A stretch of 64,000 nucleotides of DNA. It comes from Grammothele lineata (lineage: Eukaryota > Basidiomycota > Agaricomycetes > Polyporales > Polyporaceae). The notes beneath the pieces are model-generated. The model saw only the letters and a program-made list of their open reading frames with translations, had not been told where the DNA came from and ran no database searches. A program made the translations under genes and the position numbers. Location: contig NDFF03000026.1 of NCBI GenBank assembly GCA_002150815.3, positions 372,001 through 436,000 on the forward strand. Reading direction: 5' to 3'. Below, piece after piece: positions 12,928 to 24,400 of this stretch. The first letter of the stretch is position 1. Each line of letters starts with the position of its first letter.

Positions 12928-15900
12928 TCACATCGCCATCGCATACGCGGACGAGTTCGTCGACATCGCGTCGTCGTCCTTCGCTCGCGCCGCGCCCGCG
13001 GGCGCTTGCTCCAAACCCGCGGCGGCGAGCACGTCGTCGAGCTCCTTTGAGGACTTGCGCTCCTCAATCGGCTCCTCCGCCTTCTCCTCTTTAGAGAACT
13101 CGGCCGTCTTCGGCGCCTCGAAAACGATCTCCTTCGGGGACTCAACCTCGACCCGCGTCTCCTTCGGCGACGGCAACGACGGAACCGGCGGGACCTCCTT
13201 CGGGATCGGGGGCATCTCCTTCGGCACCGCCGGCACCTCCTTCTCTCTCTGCTCCACCGTCCCGCCCACCCCAATCATCCCCATCCCCGCCGGCAACGGC
13301 GGTACAGGCGGGGCCGGGCTCGGCCCGCGCGACACGCTCGCCACGCTCGCCACGCTAGGCGGCCGTGACCCGCCCGCGCTCGTCACCGACGACACGCTCT
13401 GCCTCGCCGCGGCCCCCCCGCGCCCCCCAAAGAACGAGCCGATGCTCGCGCCCCACCCGCCCAAGCTCGCCCGCGGCGCGGGCGGCTCCGGCTGCGCGAG
13501 CGCCTGGGCGCCGACGATGCTCAGCGGGCGCAGGCCCTTGCGCGTCGTAGGTGTGTCTGGGGTCCGGAGGGAGTTCGCGCCGAGAGAGGAGAGGGAGGAC
13601 ATGGATGCGCTCGTGTCGACGCGCGCGAGCGTCGGCGGGGACTGGCTTTGTGGGCGGGACGACGGAGGGGAGGCCGAGGTGGAGCTTGATGAGGAGGCGC
13701 CCGCGCCCGCGGGGACGGGTGCTGAGGCGGACATGGAGGGCTGGCGGGACTGCGCCCAGCGCTCGCGGACGCCGGCGACGGCGTTGAAGAAGTTGGTGGA
13801 GCCGGCGGCGAAGGTGCGGGAGATAGCCTCGCGGGTGGGCGCGAGTTGTTGCTCGAGTTTGAGATCCTGGATGCCCTCGGAAAGGCGCAGGCCGATGTCG
13901 GACACGACGGAGGGCTTCTCGCTGCACGGGTGCCTAGAAGGACACATAGAGTCAGCACTGGTCCTACAAACACAATTGCATGGAAAGTAACACACCTCGC
14001 CTCGACGATGTCAAACAAGAGCGGGTCCGTGACGCGCTCCCAGACCTCATACGCGTGCGACTTCTTGAACTCCTGGATCCACGCCATGTTGAAGTCCTGC
14101 ATCGAGTTCGGGTCTCCGCCCGTGCCGTCCGTAATGACGACGCCATGGTTCTGACCCTTGGAGAGGAAAGAGGTGTACTTGACCGACGCGAGCGCGCCCA
14201 TGATGTACTCCTCGAATTTCTGACGAAGATAGTCGTCGCTGCCCTTGAAGCTACAGAGCCGGTCAGACGAATGTCTTACGTGGCGGTGGAAGGAAGGAAC
14301 GTACTGCATGCCCGTCATTTCGGGGTCTTCGCTGTACCCGTCGTTGACGTCTTTGACGATATCGTCCATCCACTTGCGGTCTGCGGCCGTCAACGCAACC
14401 ACCCGCTCCACGTTCGGATTCCTGAACTCGATGGCGCCAGTCTCGATCTACCCGGAACGCGATCAATGCACCATACTTCTAGAAGAGCTGAGTAAACCTA
14501 CGTTGACGAGCAGGTCTATCTCCTTCTGCTGCGTCACGATCGAGTTGGTGCTACCACAGAGCCAGCAAGAGGTGTCCTTGAGCATATCTAGCTGTTGCAG
14601 TGGGAGGTATGGCTGGAAGAACGAATCCTACGAACAAAAACGTTTAAGGTCCGCCATCGTACCTGAAGCAGGTTCTACATACCTTGCCAAACAAGTCGAG
14701 AGGCAGACCCATGTACGCCATCATGCTCTTCGGATCGGATGTCTTTAGCGAATTTGGCCGAGACAGCGTCGATGCGCGGTTAGCGAGCGGCGGAGAGCCG
14801 CAATCGTCCAGATGTTGGAGAAGACCTAAGAGAGGTCCGTTAGAATCAGTTGGAGGATAACGAGTTGTAAACGTACCTGGAACAAGTGTTACCAGAGAAT
14901 ACTGGTAAGTGCATAACCGCTCCACCGGATGACCAAAGAACATGATCTGCTCAAGAGAGTTAGAAGACAAATCCAAGGAGCAAGGTTCACCGGACTTGCC
15001 TTCTTTTGCAACATGAGCGCCTTCACAAGGATAAGCGTCCTTTGCCGGAAGTTGTGGACAAGTTCGCGGAGACTGGTGCCTGGATGTGCCCATGAGCACC
15101 TGGGAGTGGAAGCGACACCTAAGAAACGCACCCATGTACAACCCGCTTTCTGTCAGCTGACCACGGAGCGAATGCTCCAGTGATGAGTGGAAGTCATCCA
15201 GGATGCTCGTGTCGGTAAAGTCCCTTTGCGAGAAGAGAGTACGGGTGATTACACCTAGGCGATCGCTATTGCACAAGTCATCAGGGATATATACGGCGCC
15301 CAAGAGGAGAGCAAGACGCACCGAATGGGCCCAAATACAGGTTTCGACGCGAGCACAACAACTGCCTTCTGCACGGTTGACCGAGTGACGTCTGGTGCCT
15401 TGACCAAGAGATCAGCAGAGCTAATTTGGCGATTACATCTGTGGCAGGTAGTATTTCATATGGCGTGTTGCTCTATTAGATGACCACACTCACGATATAC
15501 CAAAGATGGTAGAGGGTGTCGGCGATGACGGAACAAGGTGGAAGTAGGAGTAGTCCTCGGTTGTCTATCACATGCCAGTTGAAGTGGACGTCGGCTAAGA
15601 GGATAAGGCACCACTCACCAAGTGGGCTCCATCAGGAAGAGCAAGGAAGGGAAGAATTTTGGCAATTTCTTCGTCGTCAAAGATCTCTCCCCGCGAAAAC
15701 TCAATCTTTGGGCCGACCTGCGGGCAGCGGAAAGCTGCGCTTGAGAAATAGAACGCACGAAAGAAAGGTGACGGCATACCAGGTGGTTGAAGTCCACCAG
15801 CGCAATACCAAGTACCAAGGGATTGTTCGTCGGCTGAACGATGAGGGATTCCGGACGAGCCTTCTTGGAGTACGAGGTAGACGCGGAACCGAAGGACGCG

Positions 15901-16412
15901 ATGCTGTCCGTGTCGCTCTTGAGGCGTGCGAGACCGCCAGAGGACGACCTCGAGGACAGCGTGGCGGAGGGTGGTAGTGAGGGGGGCAACGACGGAGGTA
16001 ACGGAGTAGACAGTGGCTTCTCTACCTCGTGCATGGACGGTGCGACGCTGGAGAGCGGCGAATCGCCTTCGTCGTACTTGCGCGCGAAGAAGCTTCTGTC
16101 ATCTCCGTCCGCGTCCATCTCCGAGCTGGGGGAACTCTCCGTGTCGGTATTCCGCTTTGTCAGACCGGCAAGAGAGAGGCTCTGGCGGACGAGGGAGACG
16201 GGGGTCAAGGCCGACTCGTGGGACTGAGGGACGCCGAGGGCGGCAGAGTCGCGTGGGGAGCGGGGCGGGGAGGAGAGGGCAATGGAGCGTGCGGACGCGG
16301 TGTCGCCGTCGGAGAAGTGAGGCTCGGAGTTGTCATCCTCGTGCTCGGGGTCGGCGAGGAAGCGGGAGTGAAGGGGTGACGGCTCCGGGGAGGGGTCGAA
16401 CGGAGAGGACAT
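12928..16412 (-). CDS. AVL9: AVL9 late-secretory protein (AVL9/DENN-like)
   Basis: Twelve exons (15780-16412, 15619-15717, 15494-15564, 15322-15438, 15132-15265, 15000-15079, 14877-14946, 14683-14825, 14502-14627, 14305-14447, 13996-14250, 12928-13933) sum exactly in frame to 958 aa. After a Ser/Pro-rich leader of about 190 residues come the family landmarks LGIALVDFNHLVGPKIEFS, EDYSYFHLVP, KAVVVLASKP, LTESGLYMGTSLREL, FFGHPVERLCTYQYSLVTLVPGLL, LDDCGSPPLANR, SFFQPYLPLQQLDML, GSTNSIVTQQKEIDLLVN and LTAADRKWMDDIV. Yeast Avl9 acts in exocytic traffic from Golgi or endosome and is distantly related to DENN-type Rab exchange factors. One intron (14947-14999) uses a GC donor (AAG|GCAAGT). The C-terminal 330 residues are low complexity, with several Pro-Lys-Glu repeats. 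ATG 16412 has a good context (CGCCATGT). Confidence 0.93.
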
Positions 16413-18126
16413 GGCGGGACGTGAAGTGATCCTGTTCCGGCGGGGGCGGCTACGTGCGGCGGTCGATCCGTTGGGTGCAGGATATGTACTGGGTGCGAAC
16501 AAACGGAATTAGGGCGTTTGGTCGTAAGGCGGGACAATTAACGGTGGCAGCGGTGGCCGAGGCGAGGGGGCGTAAAGAGAGACTGAGAGAGCGGATGGTC
16601 GCTGTAAGGCTTTGGGTAGACCCAACTGGAGGCTGTTGCGCAACCGCGCCCCGACCCATCTCGACCGCCATCCAATATCCTTTCCACAAGCGCCCACTCA
16701 ATCGAGGTGCTGCATTTCCCCTTGAGCTCCACGTGGCTGTGATCGTTGTCGAGGTCGCTTCTTGTTCCTCTCTCCTACCTGGCTTCAACGCCCTGTACAG
16801 TAGCGTTGAAGGTCCTCAAGCCACTCCCATTCACATTCATGTATATTCCTTGCTCGGCGCTCTCAACGGCGCTGTTCATCTCTTCCGTTTCAGCCACCAG
16901 CGTTGAGATAGGCATCCGTTGATCTCGTGGAATGCATCAACGCCTGCATGAGCGTCCTCGAGTATGAAGGCGTGATGCGCTCTTCTTTGTGATGGTTGCG
17001 TACTGTGTCTGTTACAACCCCTGCAGTTCCAGAAACGCCCGGGGAACGTTTTCATTTTGTTAGGGATAGCCCGACGATCAACGGGCATGGGCTTGCGCTC
17101 GTCATTTAATGACCGAGGTAGTCGTTATAAGCCTACGCGATTAATCTCGTAATAGCGTTCCCAGTGGAGAAATGTTCTTCTGTTCTATTCGCCTAGCATT
17201 GAGCGCGAGCCGACAAGCTCAACTCTACAGGCGCATTTCCGTGCATAAGTACATTCACGGACCGACGAGCTCTCTTCCCGCGTGCTTTCGAAGCTTCTTG
17301 CCGAGCGCTCACAATCCACGCAGCGCTGGTTCCAACTTCCATGTGTTCCGCCCAGGCCATGCCTCTCCGGCGTATTCATATCTCCTGTCTCGAGCTGCCT
17401 GCATCTCGTGAAGCTCGACCTTCATACCCCTCACGCCTCGCACGAGGGTGCCTTCTCAAGGTCCGAATCTCTCGCTCGTGACGTCATCCGATGAGTGGGG
17501 ACCTTCATGATGAGTGGGGTTCAGGAACATTGCACGGCGGAGGTCGACGAGATTGGAGCGCGATTCAAGTCTGTCTATAGAATGAGGCGTATGATGCATT
17601 GGTATGTGGAGCTGGGTCGAAGTCTCACTCATGGATGTGGACTCTTGCACTTCCTTCCGCAGGGCTCAACACACGGATTACACTTGATTGAGGAGCATTC
17701 CCCGCTACTATCGTCGAAGTATCTCCCCTTGAGCACACACGCACCTTCCTCCCGTTTCCTCTGTGCACATTTGTCGAGAACACACGTTGCTTGAAGTCTC
17801 CAAGACGTCCCTGGCCGCCGGCGTGCCGCTCATTCTTGCACTTTCCCGACAGTCCGGATAGCACTCAGCGATGGTCTAGTGCCCCAAGCCAGCCCCCCTT
17901 GTCCCCACACGTGTACTGCCATCCTGCGCAATCTGATCATCGTCACCGCTCAATGTATAGAACCTGCCGTCTTGGGTGCTGCGCGGCCGTTGCCCTGGAT
18001 AGGAGTTTCGAGCGTCATTCCAGTGGACAGTGGTATATATAAACCGTCTGGGTACCCCTTGATCCCCAGGACATTCCTCACCATCTCTTCTAACTCGACT
18101 TTCGCCTTTCCGTACACGTTATAGCC
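16413..18126. other. Divergent intergenic region, AVL9 and CBM12-DM9 genes
   Basis: About 1.7 kb separates the two gene starts. Only short, unlikely frames occur on either strand and none resembles a known protein. The part next to 18127 carries a TATA box. No tRNA or repeat unit was recognised. Confidence 0.4.
18033..18043 (+). promoter_or_regulatory. TATA box of the CBM12-DM9 gene
   Basis: GTATATATAAA lies 84 bp upstream of the ATG at 18127 and is followed by a pyrimidine-rich leader (CCTCACCATCTCTTC). This is a strong core promoter by fungal standards and suggests high or sharply regulated expression. Confidence 0.6.
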
Positions 18127-19635
18127 ATGGTTTACGAGTGGGAGCCCGGAACCCAGTATGACATGGGATCTGTCGTTGAATATGAGGGTACGCTCGCGCG
18201 CCACTTCATCCTGCTCGTTCGCAATGCTAACACCTTCTGGTGTCGCAGGTCATAGATATAAGATCATTCAACCCCACATGTCTCAGGTTATTGTTATGCC
18301 ACCTGCAGTCGAAATACCCGCTGACAGCATCTCACTCCTATAGGCCGACTGGACGCCTCCCGCCACCCCGGCGCTCTGGGGGCGTCTCCCGGAGGAATAC
18401 CACGACCGCCCGCACGAATACGAGCCTCCCCGGCATGAAGACGGCGAAGGCTGCCCACCCAGCTATGGCGGCGGTGAGCAGAAGCCCTGGGACCAGCACA
18501 CCGAGCAGCAGGTGCCCATCCACGAGGAGGAGCGCAAGACGGGCTGGGACGGGCTCAGCGACGAGCGCAAGAAGCAGATCGAGGTCGGTCCTGATGTTGA
18601 CACGCCACGCCGCTCGGCGCATCTGCCCATGACGGCGTTCGTGCTCATCACTCTGTTCCAGATCGGAGGCGGCCTCGTTGCGGGGCTCGCCGCGCTCGGC
18701 GCGGGCTACTTCGCTTACAAGCACCACGAGAAGAGCGAGGAAGAGGTACGTGCCGTTGCTCCGCTGCTGCTTCGCTCGTGGCTTGGCGGCTTGGCTGACG
18801 CTCTTTCTGTGCTTCTCTCTCGCAGCAAAAGGCGCACGTCTGGGCCCTCCAGAACTGGATGCACGAGGCCGAGGTGCGGACGCGCGAGTTTTACGAAGGT
18901 CGTGCGCGCGCGCCCGTCACTTGGATTCTTGTCGACGGCAAGAACATCCCGACGAACGTCGCCATCGTCGGTGGCGAGGAACACGGCACCCCGCACTACA
19001 TCTGCCGTGGATACCACGAGGTGCGCTGACACGCTGTAAATATGCGTCGGCATGGACGCTGACCATCTGCCCGCTCCTGCGGCGTGTCCGTGGTTCAGGG
19101 TAGCTTCCGTGAGTGATGTTCTCCATCTGACATTCACCAGAGGGAGGGGTCTTCACTATCTGATCACATCTAACGCGCCTATAGAGATTGGAAAGGCCTC
19201 GCCCATTTTTGAGAAGGGCGGCGTCATCGGGTACGCGCACAAGGAGATCCATGTGAGTGCTCTACTCCGTGCATCTGTCACCGGAACACCCCCCATTCAC
19301 GCGTGCCGCAACAGCTGCCGAAGTTCGAGGTACTCGTTGGGGACCAGCGCGCAGTGCGCTGGGTCGACTGCGAGGGCCACTTTGACCCCGACAAGTGCCC
19401 CGCGCGCCCGGTCGAGGGCGGCAAGGAGGCGGACGGCACCCCGCTGTTCATCGCGCAAGGCCACTACAACAACGCGATCGTGCCTGGGAAGTGCAGCACG
19501 CACCTCAAGGCTGCGTTCGTACCCTACGCGCAGAGCGAGAAGGAAGTGAAGGTGCGTTCCGCGCTTTTTGTGACGTTGTCTGTGCGGTGATTGATTCGGG
19601 GATTATAGTCGTACCGTGTCCTGTGCTGGGCTTGA
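18127..19635 (+). CDS. CBM5/12 chitin-binding + DM9 (DUF3421) domain protein
   Basis: Nine exons (18127-18187, 18249-18286, 18344-18583, 18662-18745, 18826-19020, 19098-19107, 19185-19252, 19315-19551, 19609-19635) give 319 aa. Residues 1-50 match the CBM5/12 pattern (YEWEPGTQY, VVEYEGHRYKIIQPHMSQADW, TPALWGRL). A Pro/Glu-rich linker follows. Next comes a glycine zipper (GGGLVAGLAALGAGYFAYKHHE) that could insert in or bind a membrane. Two DM9 repeats end the protein (WILVDGKNIPTN, GKASPIFEKGGVIGYAHKEI, FEVLVGDQRAVRWVDCEGHF, ending SYRVLCWA). No signal peptide is visible. CBM5/12 modules bind chitin and animal DM9 proteins bind mannose, so carbohydrate recognition is a fair inference. The sixth exon is only 10 nt. 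The intron at 18584-18661 has a weak donor and is a multiple of 3, so retention would add 26 residues. Confidence 0.9.
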
Positions 19636-19761
19636 ATCTGCTGTCGTTGTGCTTTGTACGATTGCGTGCTGTCGTCGTTGTCGAAAATGTTGTGTATGAA
19701 AGCCAAGCAATCAATTGTATATCACGTTGAACCCTTCTATGGCCATCTCCGTCTATGTGCT

Positions 19762-21164
19762 TCATTTCTTCAACAGCCCACTCTGTATCACCGACAACCC
19801 CGCATACACCAGGTCTAGCCTCGGCGTCTGCACTCCATGCGCCCTCGCGCGCCTCAGCACCCCACCAACGATCGCCTCGACCTCCATTGGCCTCCCACAG
19901 TCCAAGTCCACCAGCATGGACGGGCGGAATGTCGACTGCTTGTCCTCCTCTTCCACAATTTCGCTCGCGACAGCATGCGTGAGCACCTCGGTGACGGCCG
20001 GGGAAGGGGCAAGCGACGCGCGCGCAACGGCGAGCACCTCAGACATGATGTCGCGCAATGCGGCGCGCGAGGCTTCGGAAGCGAGGACGGCACCCACGTG
20101 CGCGCGTGCGAGGGTGCAGAGCGTCGAGAAGGACGCGTTCCTGCGCGGCGCCATGATCAGGCTGTTCACACCCAATCGATTGAAGCGGAGCTCACCAGAG
20201 CACTTTACGCCAGCGCGCGACGTCCATGTCGGCTGCGACCTCGACGTGCGCGCCTGCCTCTTGGAAAAGGGCGCTGAGCTCGGCGAGGGACGAGCGGGAT
20301 GTCTCCTCGGAGAACCATGTCGCGTTGATCTGTTTGGAGGGCGGCCGGTGGAAGCCTAGAACGAGCCGCTCGCTGCCGTGTTGCACGACCCGGCGCCCGC
20401 CGTCGACCATTGTGGTGTCGACCCAGCAGCAGCCCGAGATCACCGCCGCCCCAGAGGCGGGGACCGACGATTTGGAGAGCGCGGTGATGAGGTCGTCTTC
20501 GATCCCGATGCCGTTTTGGAGCAGGACGAAGGCGGTGGGGCGATCGCTTGAGGTGTTCGAGGGGAGCGCGGCGAGCAGGGGCGCGAGCAGCGCGGGCGTC
20601 GTGGTGACTTCGGGGACGCTTTTGAATGCGCAGATCACGTAGGCGTATGCGCGGTCTGCAGCTTCTGCCACCGTACGAACAACTAAGAGCGAGGGGTTAA
20701 GGAGGAGGGATCAGGTAAAGGGTGATCTTAGAGTCAAAGGCTGCCCACCTCGGTACGGTTTCCAGGACGCCTTGTTGCCGAGCCGTCTAGATTCAAAGTC
20801 AATGCCCTGCTCTGTATGGGAGGCAGAGAGCCGCGCATGAGGATCGAAGATTCAAGTCCTAGAAAGACTCATTGAGGGCTTGCCTGTAAGGACATCATAG
20901 TTGGATCTGCGAGAAATAGAGTACCTCAGTCACATATCGAGAGGCACGGCCGTGGTCCCCGCTTATGACGTACCTGCATACTGCAGTAATCCTAATTTTG
21001 TCCGTCTTGTCTAGGCCGTACGCATATAGAGCGCCGATCGCTTCAGGAATATTCGTCAGGATCGTCGTGCTTTACAATGCCAGAGATGGACTCTGCCTGA
21101 TCATAGCTAGATTTGACGTACCTCCAAGACCGATTACACAAACGTCAAGCTTCTCAGAGACCAT
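19762..21164 (-). CDS. 2-dehydropantoate 2-reductase (ketopantoate reductase)
   Basis: Six exons (21122-21164, 20974-21040, 20884-20906, 20749-20811, 20196-20682, 19762-20140) give 353 aa, the usual size for fungal ApbA/PanE proteins. The N-terminal Rossmann motif GLGAIG (residues 12-17) follows a beta strand (LDVCVI) and binds NADPH. VVRTVAEAADRAYAYVICAFKS and AFVLLQNGIG are the usual continuation. The C-terminal helical domain contains RWRKVLWNASFSTLCTLARA, with the Lys and Asn expected for catalysis and substrate binding. The enzyme reduces 2-dehydropantoate to pantoate, the precursor of vitamin B5 and coenzyme A; fungal genomes also hold related paralogs, so the exact substrate is inferred. 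One intron (20812-20883) has a GC donor (ACAG|GCAAGC). It is head-to-head with MDN1 across 267 bp and converges with the CBM12-DM9 gene. Confidence 0.9.
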
Positions 21165-21431
21165 GTTGATTGATGAGAGAAGCCTGAAGGCGCGTTGAAT
21201 GGGATATGGTCAGATAATCGCGGCTCCTCGGATGACTCGGACGAGGTGATCCGGTAAGCCGGGCGGCCCGGGCAGCCGGAAGGGCGTTCAGTATGTCAGA
21301 ATGCCTTTTTGGGGAGTTTCGCATAGAGCAGATTTTCCTCGAGTCGGGCGCCTGAGTTTTTCGTCTTCGTCTCGCGCGCGGTCTCCTCCTCGCCTCTCTT
21401 CGCTGCGGCTTTGTCGCAAAAGACCTCCGTC
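21165..21431. promoter_or_regulatory. Bidirectional promoter, ketopantoate reductase and MDN1
   Basis: Only 267 bp separate the two start codons, so both core promoters and 5' leaders must fit here. A GC-rich segment (GGTAAGCCGGGCGGCCCGGGCAG) lies in the middle. No TATA box is evident, as is common for housekeeping genes. Confidence 0.5.
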
Positions 21432-24400
21432 ATGGCGGCATCCGATGATGCATGGCATGACCCGCTCACTCTGAACCTCACGAGGCAAACACGAAAGCTC
21501 ATCGACCAGCTCCCGACGGATAGCCCCTATGCTGCCGCCCTCCAAAACGCCTCGTCTCGACGGGCCCTACTCGACACGCTCTCCACACTTCTCCATGTCC
21601 CCCAGCTTACTGCTGCTGTCTCCACCCTCTTCCGACCCATTCTCCTCGATCTATGCGCGCGCTGGCTGGAGCAGGACGCGGACACGTTTGAGAAGTTAGA
21701 AGCGATATGTTCGCTCCTGGAAGTGCACCAAGAGCTGTACCCGTACGTTCTCTAGTTCTGTTCTACGCACTTTAGACGGCTTACCTTGTCACGGAAGGGT
21801 TCTTGCTACTCTGTTGCGCACACCGGCTTTCGCACACGGTCCCCTTTCCTTCCTTCCCTCTACGCCCTCCCATGATCAAATTCACGCGCTGCACCGCGTA
21901 CTACTCGCGTACTATCGCCTCCTTCAAGCCAACCGTTCTCTCCCTCGCACCCTCGGTTGGTCTCTCACACCGCTCGCCCAGCTCATTTGGGCACCTCATC
22001 CTGACGACGGCGTTCGCTTTCTGGCTACGAGATGCTACGCGCTACAAGCTGGTATGGCGGAAGTAGAACGCGTGAAGATCGAGAAGGAAGTCCTTGGCGA
22101 AGTGTCGCAAGTCAGTTGTTCGATGACCTATGGATTCAACGTTGATGGGACGGTCCGCGAAGTTGACGGTTGGGTGCTTCCTGTGCTAGAACAAGAGAGG
22201 ATAGCGAGGAGCAGGAGTGGGTTGATGGAACCCCAGGAGTACTACGATAGTGGAGAAACGGACTTCAGCGAGCCTATTCATCCGGCAGATCTAAGGTGAG
22301 TACGCTATACCATGGTCTGTCTTATGCATACTTACATGCGTGAAGTCCTCTCATAGTGAACGTGCATGGCGTTTTAATGCTTCGAAGTTCTGCAACTCCT
22401 CAGCATACATCCACACTAATCGAAACCACTACGACAATACGGTCCCTCCGCCAAATAGCTCTTCACCTTTCGATGCAAGTCCCACTTTTGTTGACTTCCT
22501 CTCCGTCGTCGGGCAAAAGCTTGCTCATCTCGCACATGGCGCAAGTACTCCATCCGTCCGCGCGTAATCACATCGTGACCATCCACCTCGCGGATACGTC
22601 TCTGGATCCTCGGTCTTTGCTGGGTTCCTACATCTCCTCGCCCACGCGCCCGGGAACGTTTGAGTGGAAGGAAGGCGTTCTCGTGCGTGCTATGCGAGAG
22701 GGGAAGTGGGTCGTCCTGGAAGACATCGACCGCGCGACTTTGGAGGTCCTTGGCATCCTCAAACCCCTGGTCGAATCTCTGGGACCAGACAAGTGGATCG
22801 GTGGTCGTGCTCGCCTCAATGTCCCCAGCCGCGGAATTGTAGAAGCCGAGGAGTCTTTCGCGCTCTTTGCGACACGGTCCGTGCAGCCATCCCGCAAGGG
22901 GTTGTTCCCTACTCCCACCTTCTTCGGCGCGCACAAGTTTTACGAGGTTGTGGTCGAGTCGCCTTCTTCGGATGACCTCCGTATCATTGTGAACACCAAG
23001 TTCCCCCGCATGGCTGGTACGGTCTCTGAAGGCTTGATCAATCTCTGGGAGAACGTACGTGCTCTTGGTACACCTGCGTCAACGCGCGACGTCGGCCTCC
23101 GCGAATTGGACAGGTTCTGCACGCGCGTCAGCGGACTGCTCCCGCCGAATATACATACCATGGACGTTGATGGGGATCCAAAACAACCTATTGTGCTCTC
23201 GCAGTTGTTCACAAACCCAACGCTCTGTGAGGACATCTTTCTTGAAGCGCGCGACGTCTTCTTCGGCGCCGGCGCTACCACCGCCTCCGGTCGTACGCAC
23301 CTCGACGTGGTAGCAAGGGTCATAGCGGAGCACCTTGGCATCTCAGAGGAACGCATGCAATGGATCTTGAACAGCCGTACGCCGGAGTTCGACCTGGAGA
23401 AGGACATCAACGGAAGAGTCGTCGCCGTCCGCGCAGGACGCACTCGCCTCTCCGCGCGTGCTATGAACGCCAGCGCCGCGCCTCCTACACGGCCGTTCGC
23501 CATGCATCGACCTGCTACGTCACTGATCGCACGTCTCGCGGCTGCCATCTCCCTTGCGGAACCGATCCTGCTCACGGGAGAGACGGGAACGGGAAAGACG
23601 AGCGTTGTCACACATCTCGCCTCGCTGCTGCGCCGGCCGCTCATCTCGCTGAACTTGTCGAACCAGACGGAGTCCTCGGACATTCTTGGCGGGTTCAAGC
23701 CGGTCGACGCGCGCGTGCCCGGAGGGGAGCTACAAGAGCGGTTCCTCGAGCTCTTTGGCGGCACGTTCAGCCGGAAGAAGAACGCGCACTTCGAAGAGTC
23801 GGTCAGGAAGGCGGTGCAGGAGCGGAAGTGGAAGCGTGCGGCGGGCTTGTGGTTGGAGGCGGTTCGGTTGGCGAAGGCTAGGATCAAGGCGAAACAGGCA
23901 GAAGAAGACGCGTAAGTTTGCTAGCACTTGATTCTTAAGCGACACGCTGAGGATTCGTACAGGAAGGAATTGCAAGGCGGAACCTCACGCAAGAGGAGAA
24001 AGATGGAAGGTTCTGGGTTGAACGTCCCCATGGGGGCTTGGCAAGCCTTCGAGGATGACGTCAAAACGTTCGAGGTGCAGCACGTACAGGGGAAGGGCAA
24101 GTTCGCATTCGCGTTCGTGGAGGGTCCTTTGGTGAAGGCTTTGAGGAACGGCGATTGGTTAGTGTTTCCGGAACATCATCGGACAGCCAGAGTGCTAATG
24201 GCATTCGTTTCTCCAGGATACTGCTGGATGAGGTCAACCTCGCGACACCTGAGACGCTTGAGTCCATCTCTGGTCTGCTTCATGGACCGACGGCGTCGAT
24301 CACCTTGACCGAGCAAGGCTCCCTGGAGCCCATCCCTCGCCATCCCGACTTCCGTCTCTTCGCATGCATGAATCCTGCCACCGACGTCGGCAAGAAAGAC

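Noticed and set aside
12928..13995. Independent Ser/Pro-rich protein
   Set aside because: It joins across GTGTGT...TTCTAG to the AVL9 core (VEAR-HPCSEKPS) and is its C-terminal tail.
16413..18126. Possible small genes in the AVL9 upstream region
   Set aside because: Short frames without conserved features or consistent splice sites.
20142..20195. 34-nt intron ending at GTGAACAG in the ketopantoate reductase
   Set aside because: The acceptor GCCGCGCAG further on gives a normal length and restores the conserved KVLWNASFSTLCTL.
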